A DNA stretch of 29,147 nt from a virus (IMGVR_UViG_3300005253_000007:1-29147); one strand, 5' to 3'; positions 6,509 through 15,564 are shown, counted from the first letter of the stretch. Program-made: numbers and translations. The notes: generated from the letters alone by a model not told the origin.

Positions 6509-6541
6509 TAATTTTACTCCTCAAATTTTACTAGTATATTT

Positions 6542-6559
6542 TACTATTTAAAATCTGTT
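6542..6559 (-). promoter_or_regulatory. Virion promoter element, copy 1
   Basis: The plus strand reads TACTATTTAAAATCTGTT, which is identical to 17572-17589. On the minus strand this gives AACAGAT followed by a TTTTAAATA TATA box. The box is about 41 bases before the start at 6508 and leaves a short leader with TTTGAGGAG. TACTAGTA follows downstream, as at copy 2. Confidence 0.75.
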
Positions 6560-6566
6560 AAAATAT

Positions 6567-6839
6567 TTATTTATTTCCAATAATTCTATCAAATAACCAC
6601 GCAATCATTATCGCTGTAACAAAGGTTAGGAAAGCAAATATAACACTAAATCCTCCAACAGCTAATCCAGCTAATAATATAATTGGAACAGCAAAAGCGA
6701 TTGTTGTATCGAATCCAAATTTTAATCTATTTGTAACAACAAAATATAAGATAGCAATTAGAACAACAGCTAGGACAACATTTCCTACTATTTCATTTAC
6801 TAGGATGCACCTAAAATCTAAAAGTTCACAGGCAGCCAT
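6567..6839 (-). CDS. Three-helix membrane protein (90 aa)
   Basis: The 90 residues hold about three hydrophobic helices (VVLAVVLIAILYFVV; IAFAVPIILLAGLAVG; IFAFLTFVTAIMIAWLF) after a short MAACELLDFRCILVN lead. It sits below the 145-aa membrane protein and the LamG surface protein in one unit. A small envelope, tail or membrane-remodelling protein is plausible. The family is not recognised. Confidence 0.68.
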   Translation of the reverse strand: MAACELLDFRCILVNEIVGNVVLAVVLIAILYFVVTNRLKFGFDTTIAFAVPIILLAGLAVGGFSVIFAFLTFVTAIMIAWLFDRIIGNK

Positions 6840-6856
6840 ATTTTTTAATCTCCATT

Positions 6857-7294
6857 TTAATCTTTATTCTTCACCCATTCTACAACAGTGAAAACATAAA
6901 TTGTTATTAGAGGAACCATTAAGAAAGTTCCCAATACAGGATTTAATGAAATTAAATAAGATCCTATGAAAACAAAATCAGAAGCTAATAATGAAAGTGA
7001 AAATGCTATTGGTATGAATATTCTTTGCTCACTTGGTATAAACAATGATCCTACTATAACTGTCCCTCCAAGTATCAAAGATCCTATTCCTGTTGCACTA
7101 TCAAATAAACTTGTTATTTGACCTATAAATTCTGTGAAGAAACTAAGAGATAAAATATTTTGAATATCTATTACTGAATTTAATATTATTGATCCTAGGG
7201 AACATCCTACTGTTGTGTTACAGATTTGTCCTGTAGCTATGAAAAACAAATCTATCATTATTAATATTGTTAAATATGTTACTACTTTTCCCAT
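6857..7294 (-). CDS. Multi-pass membrane protein (145 aa)
   Basis: An N-terminal hydrophobic segment (LTILIMIDLFFIATG) could be a signal or anchor. It is followed by three or four further helices (GIGSLILGGTVIVGSLFI; IPIAFSLSLLASDFVFIG; LGTFLMVPLITIYVFTVV) and a short charged tail VKNKD. Two cysteines (C25, C31) may form a disulphide. GGAGAA precedes the start. It follows the LamG protein directly, which suggests that the two assemble together in the envelope. Confidence 0.68.
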   Translation of the reverse strand: MGKVVTYLTILIMIDLFFIATGQICNTTVGCSLGSIILNSVIDIQNILSLSFFTEFIGQITSLFDSATGIGSLILGGTVIVGSLFIPSEQRIFIPIAFSLSLLASDFVFIGSYLISLNPVLGTFLMVPLITIYVFTVVEWVKNKD

Positions 7295-7295
7295 T

Positions 7296-10200
7296 TTATA
7301 TTCTCCTTATGAATACCCTCCTTAATACGAAGAAAGTGGATACACCTGTTGAGATAATAGCCACTCCAAATTGATTACTGAGTTGTGATAATCTATTTAT
7401 TCCTGATGAATCTGTTGAAGATACTAAACCAGTGTCTAGCCATCCGACAAGACTAAATGCCCAAATTAATAAAGTTGCAACGATAACTTTACTTTCACTT
7501 GTATCAATTACTTCTCTTCTTGTTAAAAAAATCATTATTGCTGAAATTGAAAATATAACCATCAAAATTCTCATAAAATCACTGAAACCATAAGTTGTAA
7601 ATAATGTTAACTGACGATAGATTGAATAATCTCCTTCAAATTCAATACTCACAATCCATATTCTTTTAACAGTGATTGTTTCCGTTGCTGTTTGTATAAT
7701 ATATGTTCCGATAAGTCTTGTTTGATTTCCTGTATTTGCTATCCCTGAAATTAAACCTTGAGAGGATTGACTAGCAAATAGAAGTTGAGTATTTGTTGAG
7801 TTAGTTATATTTAAACTCATTAAAGTTATTGTTTCATTGGAACTAACAAAGAGTGTAAAATTTACATCTGTATTATTTGCAAGTGTACCATTTATAGGAG
7901 TTATATTATATAATAATCCTCTTGCAATAGTTGTTCCATTTCCGATTACTGCAACTCCTGTTCCCATAACAACTGTTCTTGTATCTGCAGCAGGAACAAA
8001 TGAAAAAGTATTATCTGCAAATCCAGTTTTACTAAATGTAGCAGTGTAAGTTTCATCAGGATCTAAAAAGAAAGATATGAATCCAGACCCATCTGTGAAA
8101 CCTGAAGTAACATCTATTAAACTTCCACCTAGAATTCTTGTTATTACTGCTTTTACATCTGTTATTGTATCACCTGTAATCGTCGCTGTTTTAAATGGAC
8201 TAAATATTCCCAATGCTGTTGGAAGAAGAAATAGAATTTGAGTAGCTGTAACATTTGTTAAAGCAGTTGTAAGTGAGAAACTTCTTTGTTGACTTATATC
8301 ATTATTGTAAGTTAAATTAACATTTATATTGATTGTTCTTTCACTTGGAATTCCACAGAAAGTATAATTTTGATTTTCTGTTGCACTTGTAAATGAAAAA
8401 CTTTTACTTGCATCAGATAATAAACCTAATGAATAAACCCATGTGGAAGTAAATGTTGCATTAACATTTTCTTGAGCTAAGGTTTCATTTCTAAAAGTAA
8501 AATTAATGTAAGGAACTGTTAATGTTCCATTACAAGCTCCAAATAATGTTGCTGCGATACTTTGTTGATTATCTGTTCCTTGAATTTCTTTTCCACCTAA
8601 TGTAAAATTAAAGTTAAAAGTTTTATTTCCAGTTCCTGATAATACACCAATAGTTCTAGATAAATTATAATTATTTCCTGCAATGTTTGTTGCTACTCCT
8701 CCTGTAAATGTTGTTCCATTATATATTAATTCAACATCTTGAGGGGCAGTATTATTTGTTGTTATATTTATTGTAAATGTTTCTTGTTTTGTTTCAAATG
8801 AACTTGAATTAAAAAATATTGCATTTTGGAAAGCAGAATAAGTAAAAGTTCTATTAGTTGTTCCCGAATTTCCAACAGAATCATTAGCATATAAAACTAT
8901 TTCTTGAGCTGATGAATTGGTTACAACTATTGTTGTTGTATTATCTGCACAAGTTACGGTTGTGTTAATATCATTAAGGAGAATTCTACATGTGTCTATA
9001 TTAATATCAGAAACATTCCAATTAATTTTTAAAGTTTCTCCAGAAACTTGATAAGGAACAAAACCAAACGGAGAAGTTATATTCATATTTTGTGGTGCTG
9101 TAGTATCTATAGTAAATCTATTATGTACTTGAGTTCTTTCAATACTATTATAAGCTTCCCATACTACATTATAAACTTTGTCTGAAAGTGTTAAATCAAA
9201 ACTATAATTTGTATTAAGAGTACTTGTGTTTGTTTGATTCAAAGTTCCATCAACAAAAATACTAACATTAATTAAAGATCCTGATCCATCTACATCTGCC
9301 GTTACATTTAAAATTCCAGAGGTAAGGATTGAATTATTTGCAGGGAAAATGTTTGTAATTTCTGCACCAAATTGATTAGTGAATGTGTTTCCCAAACCTC
9401 CATTCCATAAATTAGTTTCAATTTCGGCATTAGTTAATGATCTATTCCATTGTCCAAACTCATCAACATTCCCAATATGACCTGTTGAACCACCTGTATC
9501 AGAACCAAACTTTAAAGGTCTTAATTGACTTATTGCACCTGATGAACCAGCCGAAACTCTAAAATCTCCATCATAAAATAGTGAAAAATTATTACTATCT
9601 CTTTTTAAAGTAATCATGTGCATAATTCCATCTGTTGCATCAACACTAAAAGTTAAATTTTGAGGATTGTTTTGGAAGAAAGCATTAATTTGAGTATTAT
9701 CAACTTGAAAACAAAATCTTGCTCCTGTGTCGTCAGGACAACCTTGACCTATTGCTCTTTTTAAAGTATCTTCTGTTTGATTAAACCAAAAATTAATTGT
9801 GAAGTCAGCTGTTTCAGGAAGTAATACAGAAGTATTAATTGATTCTGTTGTTGCTGTGAGTTGATATGCGTTTCCAATTATTCCCTTCGCTGTTGTTGTT
9901 GCTCCGAAATTTGTTCCATTTGTGGTTACTGTGCTATCATTGACAACATTTGTAAAAACCTCTTCTGTGAATTTAAAATATTGAACAAGACCACTATTTA
10001 AAGATGCTATCCATTCTGCGTGTCTTGAAACTTGTTTTCCTATTATTGTCCAAATTCCATCTATTCTATCTCCTATTTCAACATTAGTTTGTAATCCTAT
10101 TCTTATATTACCAATAGGAATATCTCTTGAAATATAAGGAAGCCACGTTTCATAATTTTCAGTTCCAGATAAAATATTATCACAAACTAATGTTTTGTTT

Positions 10201-10577
10201 CCTAATTGATTGCATGATTCTGTATAGACATCTCTTTGTGCAGTTCCCCAATAAACAAAATTATAATCTCTATCAATAATTTCTCTTGTTTTAACATCAA
10301 TAAATTCTACATCTCCAAGTCCATTAGAATATAATTCTGTGAAATTAAAATCATAATACATAACAACTTGATTCCCTGCCCCGATTTGTTTAATTTCATT
10401 CACAGAAGAATGAGATTTTAATTCAGCACTTCCATAATTCTTTCCAAATCCAAATAGATTAATAAAATCAACTTTTAAATCTTCATTTGAATAAGTTAAT
10501 TTATTATCGAATTCAAAAGCACTTACTGTACCAACTAGGAAAACCATACAAAATATTAATAACATTATTTTTTTCAT
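7296..10577 (-). CDS. Large surface protein with signal peptide, LamG-like domain and C-terminal membrane anchor (1093 aa)
   Basis: The start at 10577 overlaps the preceding stop (ATGA) and gives signal peptide MKKIMLLIFCMVFLVGTVSA. An ATG five codons upstream is less likely. A jelly-roll/LamG-like region spans roughly residues 200-400 (SLNSGLVQYFKF, DFTINFWFNQTED, LFYDGDFRVS, GNVDEFGQWNRSLTNAEI). Ig-like segments rich in Asn, Thr and Ser follow, with very many N-x-S/T sites and a proximal DTTAPQNMNITSP boundary. The C terminus has hydrophobic helices (FMRILMVIFSISAIMIFL and others). LamG folds commonly bind glycans or cell-surface proteins. This is the best candidate for the host-attachment spike. 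Confidence 0.82.
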   Translation of the reverse strand: MKKIMLLIFCMVFLVGTVSAFEFDNKLTYSNEDLKVDFINLFGFGKNYGSAELKSHSSVNEIKQIGAGNQVVMYYDFNFTELYSNGLGDVEFIDVKTREIIDRDYNFVYWGTAQRDVYTESCNQLGNKTLVCDNILSGTENYETWLPYISRDIPIGNIRIGLQTNVEIGDRIDGIWTIIGKQVSRHAEWIASLNSGLVQYFKFTEEVFTNVVNDSTVTTNGTNFGATTTAKGIIGNAYQLTATTESINTSVLLPETADFTINFWFNQTEDTLKRAIGQGCPDDTGARFCFQVDNTQINAFFQNNPQNLTFSVDATDGIMHMITLKRDSNNFSLFYDGDFRVSAGSSGAISQLRPLKFGSDTGGSTGHIGNVDEFGQWNRSLTNAEIETNLWNGGLGNTFTNQFGAEITNIFPANNSILTSGILNVTADVDGSGSLINVSIFVDGTLNQTNTSTLNTNYSFDLTLSDKVYNVVWEAYNSIERTQVHNRFTIDTTAPQNMNITSPFGFVPYQVSGETLKINWNVSDINIDTCRILLNDINTTVTCADNTTTIVVTNSSAQEIVLYANDSVGNSGTTNRTFTYSAFQNAIFFNSSSFETKQETFTINITTNNTAPQDVELIYNGTTFTGGVATNIAGNNYNLSRTIGVLSGTGNKTFNFNFTLGGKEIQGTDNQQSIAATLFGACNGTLTVPYINFTFRNETLAQENVNATFTSTWVYSLGLLSDASKSFSFTSATENQNYTFCGIPSERTININVNLTYNNDISQQRSFSLTTALTNVTATQILFLLPTALGIFSPFKTATITGDTITDVKAVITRILGGSLIDVTSGFTDGSGFISFFLDPDETYTATFSKTGFADNTFSFVPAADTRTVVMGTGVAVIGNGTTIARGLLYNITPINGTLANNTDVNFTLFVSSNETITLMSLNITNSTNTQLLFASQSSQGLISGIANTGNQTRLIGTYIIQTATETITVKRIWIVSIEFEGDYSIYRQLTLFTTYGFSDFMRILMVIFSISAIMIFLTRREVIDTSESKVIVATLLIWAFSLVGWLDTGLVSSTDSSGINRLSQLSNQFGVAIISTGVSTFFVLRRVFIRRI

Positions 10578-10888
10578 TTTGTTCTTGTCCAATTTCTAAA
10601 GACCCATGTGATTAAAGCTATGAAAAAAGCTGAAATAAACCAAACCATACTTATTCCAGTAATAAAGCAAGTTGATCTCTTTCCTATTTTTTCTAAGTTA
10701 CTATCGTCGTCAAAATCTGTTTGATTAAAATCTGTTGTTCCAGGACAATTCAATGCAGGATTTCCTCGAGTATCATCTAATGCTTCTTTAAAAGGATCTA
10801 TTACTGCAAACAGAGCTAATATAAATACAAATGCTACTGTAAGTATTCCAAATCCTACTGCAAATGATAATTGCCCTTTCTTATTCAT
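10574..10888 (-). CDS. Two-helix membrane protein with class III (pilin-like) signal (104 aa)
   Basis: The N terminus MNKKGQLSF followed by a long hydrophobic segment (VGFGILTVAFVFILALFAV) matches the class III signal of archaeal type IV pilins, in which the prepilin peptidase cuts after the Gly of KKG. An acidic loop of about 45 residues with C48 and C74 precedes a second helix (ISMVWFISAFFIALITWVF) and a basic RNWTRTK end. A second helix is unlike ordinary pilins. The gene overlaps both neighbours by four bases, between the 792-aa protein and the spike. It may be a virion protein processed by the host peptidase. Confidence 0.7.
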   Translation of the reverse strand: MNKKGQLSFAVGFGILTVAFVFILALFAVIDPFKEALDDTRGNPALNCPGTTDFNQTDFDDDSNLEKIGKRSTCFITGISMVWFISAFFIALITWVFRNWTRTK

Positions 10889-13263
10889 TTTATCATAGGT
10901 GTACTTTTTAATTTAATTTTTCTTGATCTTTGAATATCAATTACTTCTGATCTAGTATTAAGTCTTTTATTTCTTCTTTCAATTATTGTGAATACTCCAG
11001 GTTTTCTCAATGGTGATTTTTTTACAGGTAATCTAAAGGAATCTGCTTTTATGTTAACTCTTTGAATATCTTTTTTCTTTGGAGGGTTATTGCTTGGAAC
11101 TAATCTTCCACTTGCAGCGAGAGTAGTATCCAAATTTCTTAATAATTTCCTTGTAGCTCTATTTTTTGGTAAGGATTTATCGATAGTTATGAATTTTCCT
11201 TTTCTTCTTATTCTAACATCAAAACTTTTTGCTTTAATTTTTATAGGGATTATTTCTTCTAATGGTTTTTTCTTTTTCTTTTTCGGAATAGGAATTTTTG
11301 GAAATAATGGAATCTTTGGTTTTATTAATGGTTTTAATTTTTGACCTGTTCTAAAAGATTGTCTTAATAATTGTCTTAGTGCTGTTCTCGATGTTGTTCT
11401 TTGTCTTAATAATAATTTTTGTCTGCTTCTTTGTCTAGTCCTTTGTTGAGTTTTTTGTTTCTGTAATAACTTTTGTCTTTGTTTTTGACTAGCAACAATT
11501 CTTTGAGCTGATGTTAATCTTGGAGCAGTTGCAATAGTTAATGCAGTGGCAACTCTTTGTGCTTGTTTGTATTTTTGACCTAAAGTTAATTTAGATCTTT
11601 CTATTCTTTTTTGATTTCTTGTTTTATTCTTAGAGACTCTTTGTATCTCTCTTAATCTAGCAGGAGTTTGTGCTTGAGCTTTAGGAACAGTAACTGTAAT
11701 TGGTTTTGTGGGTTTCACCCCTATTTTAGGTAATACTTCTATTTTTGGAAGTTTTAAAATATCTTTTTCAATTAAACCAAGAACAAATGTTTCAAAATTT
11801 TCTTTAGCTTGAGTTGTTTTAAGTTTCTTTTTAATTTCTGCTAATATTTTAAGTTGTTCTTTTGTATCTCTAGTTCTAGCTAATCTTTTTTCAATAGCTG
11901 CAAGAGCTCTTTCAGCTTCTTGAACTTCACTTTTATCTAATTGTGCTAATTCTCCAAATCTTCCTCCTTCTTTTTTCTTTAAGAATCTTCCTAATTCATC
12001 AAACCTAGCTTCTCCTCTCTTCCCTGATGGAACAGCTTTTTTTAATATATTAGCGACTTGAGTGAATTCTTTTTGAGCTTGAGGTAAACTTCTTAATCCT
12101 GTTGCAGTAAAACCAGCACCAAAAGAAATTAATCCTATTGTTTCCAATATTGCAGCATCTTGACCTTCTTCACTAAATGTTTTAGCTATACTTATCCCTG
12201 CAGCACCTGTTAAAGTTATTACTCCTGCAGTTCCTAAAGCACTTGTTACTCTAGTAAATTTTGTACTACTTGTTAAAGCTGCAGGTAAGAATCTTGCTCC
12301 AGCTCCTCTAATTAATGTAACAACTTTTCCTACTACTGCTCCTGCTACAAAACCTTCAGCGACGTTAAAGATTAATTCTGCAATAGGTTCTGCTTGATCT
12401 GGTCTAAATTTAAAAACTCCTGTTGGATCTGCTAATGTCTTTTTTAATTTACTCTTTAAGAATTCTTCAGTTCCTATTAATGGTGCAATACCAGTTGAAA
12501 GTATTGTTGTTTGTAATGCTTTCCTTAAGTCTTCATTTTTTACAAATCTTAATTCAGGTACACTTTCTTTAATATTTCTTACAAGTTGTTCAATATTTGT
12601 TTCAGCAGGTCTAACAACTCCAGGAGGAATTTCAGGAAGAGCAATTTCAACTCCAACAGGTACTTTCAATGGTCTTGTTAATTGAAATCTTATATCTGAT
12701 ACTCCAACTAATGATCCTCCAATTACTATAGGTTCTATTTGTTCTAAAGTTCTACTTTGTTTTGCCAGAGTATCTTCAAATCCTCTTAATTCTCCGTCAA
12801 TAAATATTGGTGTTAATCCTTTTTCTTCTAATGTTTGTATTTGCTCTTTAATTTGAGATTCTAATACAGCTTCTTTTCCTGCTTCAAATTCTCTAATTAA
12901 TTTTCTAACACTAGGAGATGCTGCAGGATCTACTACTCCTGTTTGAAATAATTTTTTTGCTTGTTCAAAATCACTTCTTTGTTTTTCTGCTTGTTGTATT
13001 TCTTTCTCGACAGATTGAATTTCACTTTCAAATCTCTTCAATTCTCTTTCAACTGGATCTAATGTTTGTAATGCCTCTTGTCTTAAAGCACCTAATCTTC
13101 TTTTTTCAAGATCTCTTTGAACAAGACCTTGTCTTGTTTGTGCTCTTACTTGTGCAGTAGTTAATTTAGCTTGTTGAGTCCTTTGTTGTATCTGTTGTCT
13201 TTGACTTTCTAATGTTGTTCTCTGTGTTTGTAATTGAGTTTTTGCTTCTGCTACAGTTACCAT
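10885..13263 (-). CDS. Large coiled-coil/hydrophobic/basic protein, probable virion component (792 aa)
   Basis: The first 120 residues are a Gln/Arg/Glu coiled coil (QRQQIQQRTQQAKLTTAQ and onward). A central part (about 290-400) has two or three hydrophobic segments (GFVAGAVVGKVVTLI; LGTAGVITLTGAAGISIA; GLISFGAGFTATGL). The C-terminal third is strongly basic and Gln-rich, with proline-lysine strings (PIPKKKKKKP). No known domain is recognised. The layout suggests a membrane-crossing or DNA-contacting internal virion protein. It is the second gene after promoter copy 2. Its length rules out a simple scaffold peptide. Confidence 0.72.
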   Translation of the reverse strand: MVTVAEAKTQLQTQRTTLESQRQQIQQRTQQAKLTTAQVRAQTRQGLVQRDLEKRRLGALRQEALQTLDPVERELKRFESEIQSVEKEIQQAEKQRSDFEQAKKLFQTGVVDPAASPSVRKLIREFEAGKEAVLESQIKEQIQTLEEKGLTPIFIDGELRGFEDTLAKQSRTLEQIEPIVIGGSLVGVSDIRFQLTRPLKVPVGVEIALPEIPPGVVRPAETNIEQLVRNIKESVPELRFVKNEDLRKALQTTILSTGIAPLIGTEEFLKSKLKKTLADPTGVFKFRPDQAEPIAELIFNVAEGFVAGAVVGKVVTLIRGAGARFLPAALTSSTKFTRVTSALGTAGVITLTGAAGISIAKTFSEEGQDAAILETIGLISFGAGFTATGLRSLPQAQKEFTQVANILKKAVPSGKRGEARFDELGRFLKKKEGGRFGELAQLDKSEVQEAERALAAIEKRLARTRDTKEQLKILAEIKKKLKTTQAKENFETFVLGLIEKDILKLPKIEVLPKIGVKPTKPITVTVPKAQAQTPARLREIQRVSKNKTRNQKRIERSKLTLGQKYKQAQRVATALTIATAPRLTSAQRIVASQKQRQKLLQKQKTQQRTRQRSRQKLLLRQRTTSRTALRQLLRQSFRTGQKLKPLIKPKIPLFPKIPIPKKKKKKPLEEIIPIKIKAKSFDVRIRRKGKFITIDKSLPKNRATRKLLRNLDTTLAASGRLVPSNNPPKKKDIQRVNIKADSFRLPVKKSPLRKPGVFTIIERRNKRLNTRSEVIDIQRSRKIKLKSTPMIK

Positions 13264-13431
13264 TTATTTTTCTCCTTTTTTTTTATTGAATATAGTTAAA
13301 CTCACGAATAAGTTTTTATCGAATCTAATAGTAGGATCAATCTTTTTAATTTCTTTTTTAGAAAGAGGAACTGTTAATTGTTTATTTTTTTTATTAATAA
13401 ATACTTTTCTAACTATCTTTTTCTTAGCCAT
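13264..13431 (-). CDS. Small basic AbrB-like or virion protein (55 aa)
   Basis: The 55-residue product starts MAKKKIVRKVF and continues KNKQLTVPLSKKEIKKIDP with a strand LFVSLTIFN. The segment resembles a swapped-hairpin (AbrB-like) DNA-binding domain but is less clear than the copies at 3979 and 26568. The ATG lies about 26 bases from the TATA box of promoter copy 2, so the message is probably leaderless. The next gene begins immediately after its stop. Confidence 0.6.
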   Translation of the reverse strand: MAKKKIVRKVFINKKNKQLTVPLSKKEIKKIDPTIRFDKNLFVSLTIFNKKKGEK

Positions 13432-13449
13432 AAAAACTACTAGTAGTTT

Positions 13450-13467
13450 TACTATTTAATATCTGTT
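13450..13467 (-). promoter_or_regulatory. Virion promoter element, copy 2
   Basis: The plus strand reads TACTATTTAATATCTGTT, which differs from the other two copies at one base. On the minus strand the TATA box is about 26 bases before the start at 13431. TACTAGTA follows it, as in copy 1. The element overlaps the last codons of the gene upstream, so a new transcript starts inside the previous unit. Confidence 0.72.
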
Positions 13468-13591
13468 AAATTGCAGGACTTAAAAGCCATAAGAGATAGT
13501 CTACTATCCATAATGCTCCATAAAAAAGAATAACAATTACAGAAGATTTTAAAGGAAAACTTAAATCTCTAAATCTTATTTTTTCTCTCAT
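13466..13591 (-). CDS. Short membrane protein (41 aa)
   Basis: A 41-residue peptide with a basic start MREKIRFRDLSF and a long hydrophobic part (SVIVILFYGALWIVDYLLWLL). It ends within promoter copy 2 and begins directly after the stop of the 99-aa gene. It is the last gene of the first virion unit. Its function is unknown. Confidence 0.5.
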   Translation of the reverse strand: MREKIRFRDLSFPLKSSVIVILFYGALWIVDYLLWLLSPAI

Positions 13592-13592
13592 G

Positions 13593-13892
13593 TTATTTTT
13601 TAGGTCTAAAAGGAGAAACAATATTTCCTTTCTCATCTCTAGTCCATTTAATACGTTCTCTTTTTATCTCTTCAATTTCTTTGTCAAGTTCTCTTTTATC
13701 ATTATCTTGTATTTCATCATCTGTGATACTAAAGAAAGTTTTTATTCTTTCTATCATAACCAATCCTTTATTCTTCTCAGAAACTCTGGCTTTTAGTTTA
13801 AATACAATATTATCTGCCCAACCCCAATCAAAGAATGTAAGCTTCGCTGTTAGGTGTGGTTTTCTATTTATTTTTTTAAGATTTTTGTTCAT
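13593..13892 (-). CDS. Hypothetical basic protein (99 aa)
   Basis: The start at 13892 makes an ATGA overlap with the preceding stop. The upstream in-frame ATG at 13940 would add a Cys-rich stretch read from the previous gene and is rejected. The product has a beta-like N-terminal half (PHLTAKLTFFDWGWADNIVFKL) and a charged helical C-terminal half (DKRELDKEIEEIKRERIK). It is soluble. No family is recognised. Confidence 0.65.
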   Translation of the reverse strand: MNKNLKKINRKPHLTAKLTFFDWGWADNIVFKLKARVSEKNKGLVMIERIKTFFSITDDEIQDNDKRELDKEIEEIKRERIKWTRDEKGNIVSPFRPKK

Positions 13893-14611
13893 ATATAATT
13901 TATTAGAATAGCTCCAGCAACAACAGCTAGAATACCCCACACAATCATCTGTTTAGTTGTTATCTTATTCTCAAAACCTCCACCACCCATTTTAACAAGT
14001 TCAGCATGACGAATTCCTTTAAGAACATGCTCTTCTAATTGTGCAAACTTCTCCCTCATATCCTCTTCCTCCCATCTTTTAGTTCCAAGAGGAAATATGT
14101 CCCATTCTCTTATTATTGCTAAAGGAATTCTATCCTTAGTTACTGTATAAATACAATCATATCTTTCATGGTATGTTCTTCCATTGATTGTAAAGAATCC
14201 ATCCTTAGGTTTTTGGTCTAAAAGTTCAGCATTTCCATTGTTTCTAAGATAGATAATAGCAACATTATCTGGTTTCTTTAGTTTGTTCTTATTAAAAAAA
14301 CTCTTCCACCAACTAGACTTATCTCTTTTTCCCTTTTTCGCCTCACCGACTAAGTCTTTTTCTTCTTCTAATCTCTTGATTTGTTCATTTCTTATCTCTT
14401 GATTTCTTTTATCTTGTTCTTCCTTAAGTGACTTTTCTTCTTTTAACCTTACAAATTCTTCTAAATCTTTCTCTTGTTGTTCCTTTAACTTTTCCTCTTC
14501 CTCTATTTTCTTCTTTTTTTCCTCTTGTAGTTTCTTTTTCTCTAGTAACTCTTTTTGTTTCTCTTCTAATTCTTCAATTTCTTTAGCTAATTTTTGTTCT
14601 TCTTTATTCAT
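13889..14611 (-). CDS. Coiled-coil protein with C-terminal membrane anchor (240 aa)
   Basis: Residues 1-90 form a Glu/Lys coiled coil (EELEEKQKELLEKKKLQEEK and onward). Residues about 110-200 look globular (NVAIIYLRNNGNAEL; DGFFTINGRTYHERYDCIYT). The C terminus is a single helix (QMIVWGILAVVAGAILINYI) that would anchor the tail in the membrane. Both neighbours overlap by four bases. The tail-anchored design and operon position suggest a protein on the inner face of the virion envelope, or an assembly factor. Confidence 0.7.
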   Translation of the reverse strand: MNKEEQKLAKEIEELEEKQKELLEKKKLQEEKKKKIEEEEKLKEQQEKDLEEFVRLKEEKSLKEEQDKRNQEIRNEQIKRLEEEKDLVGEAKKGKRDKSSWWKSFFNKNKLKKPDNVAIIYLRNNGNAELLDQKPKDGFFTINGRTYHERYDCIYTVTKDRIPLAIIREWDIFPLGTKRWEEEDMREKFAQLEEHVLKGIRHAELVKMGGGGFENKITTKQMIVWGILAVVAGAILINYI

Positions 14612-15102
14612 TTTCTCTTATTTTGTTGACCTCCTTTCAGGTTTTCAATATTACCTCTCACTTTCTGCCTTACACTATCTATCTTTTTAGTAACATTTAA
14701 TTTCATTAAGAATCCATCATTACTCATTCCAGAATCTGTGATATTATGGATCTTTTGTTTGAAATAATCTGCAACCCTATTTTCTACACCCCATAATTTA
14801 ATATAATGATCAAGATAAAACTTAGAAATATCCTCTAAATCTAGCAAGAATCTAACACTAAATAAAGGTCTACCTAATTCTTCTTGATGTAAAAATGTAG
14901 TTCTAACGGTATCTCCTGAGGCGAAAGCAGCCTTGTGCATAAGACTATGTTGATTCTGTTTCTCTTCTGGTTCAGGAGCTCCATACGAATCCTGAAACTC
15001 TTGAGAGTTTTGCATCTGATCGTCTAATTGATCTTCAGCCATCTCTTCCTGTAGATCTTGTATTTCTTCTAATTGTTCTTCTGTTAATTCTTGTTCTACC
15101 AT
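14608..15102 (-). CDS. Acidic-start hypothetical virion-operon protein (164 aa)
   Basis: The first 50 residues are strongly acidic and Gln-rich (EEQLEEIQDLQEEMAEDQLD). The middle is a globular helical part (SVRFLLDLEDISKFYLDHYI; LWGVENRVADYF), and the end is basic (GGQQNKRK). It has no hydrophobic helix. It is coupled by ATGA to the tail-anchored coiled-coil gene and may be its soluble partner. The family is not recognised. Confidence 0.68.
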   Translation of the reverse strand: MVEQELTEEQLEEIQDLQEEMAEDQLDDQMQNSQEFQDSYGAPEPEEKQNQHSLMHKAAFASGDTVRTTFLHQEELGRPLFSVRFLLDLEDISKFYLDHYIKLWGVENRVADYFKQKIHNITDSGMSNDGFLMKLNVTKKIDSVRQKVRGNIENLKGGQQNKRK

Positions 15103-15103
15103 T

Positions 15104-15304
15104 TTACATTATATTTCTTTTTTCATTATATGTTTGTTGCCATTTCCCAGTATCTGAATATCTCTCCTTTTTCTCTTTAGTTTTTTGAAACCACTCTCTA
15201 GTTTTCTGCGTTAATGGAGAATTTCTTGATTGAAGTTTTACATAAATTATATATCCAAATATTGCAAAGACACTCAAAACTATTAATCCATCTGTTAAAG
15301 TCAT
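15104..15304 (-). CDS. Single-pass membrane protein (66 aa)
   Basis: The start at 15304 (MTLTDG) forms ATGA with the previous stop. An ATG five codons upstream is less likely. One N-terminal helix (LIVLSVFAIFGYIIYVKL) is followed by a charged tail of about 40 residues. It is a small component of the first virion unit. Its function is unknown. Confidence 0.62.
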   Translation of the reverse strand: MTLTDGLIVLSVFAIFGYIIYVKLQSRNSPLTQKTREWFQKTKEKKERYSDTGKWQQTYNEKRNIM

Positions 15305-15564
15305 TTCATTAACCTCCACCCAGATTTTTCAAAATCTTTTATAACATCTTTTGCCAAATCCTCTTCGGTTTTAAGTTTAGATAATTCTTCCATTTCACTT
15401 TGATCCATTTGCATTTTCTTTATTTTATCTCTTTCTTTGTCTAATTTATCTAAGTCTATTGTCAATGGTGTGTTCCCTAATTCTGCAGTTAAAAAAGATA
15501 TAATTCTCCCATTTATGAAGATTCTTCTCAATGCTGCTCCTCTAGTAAAGCTTAATTTTTTCAT
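15301..15564 (-). CDS. Hypothetical charged protein (87 aa)
   Basis: The N-terminal part is beta-like and basic (KKLSFTRGAALRRIFINGRI). A charged helix follows (DLDKLDKERDKIKKMQMDQSE). The 87-residue product has no membrane helix. Start and stop overlap both neighbours (TAATG and ATGA), so it is translated as part of a coupled chain of small virion-operon proteins. Confidence 0.65.
   Translation of the reverse strand: MKKLSFTRGAALRRIFINGRIISFLTAELGNTPLTIDLDKLDKERDKIKKMQMDQSEMEELSKLKTEEDLAKDVIKDFEKSGWRLMK

Noticed and set aside
7837-8049. Plus-strand frame of about 70 codons within the LamG protein gene.
   Set aside because: It is antisense to a long gene with clear domains, and it has no ribosome site.
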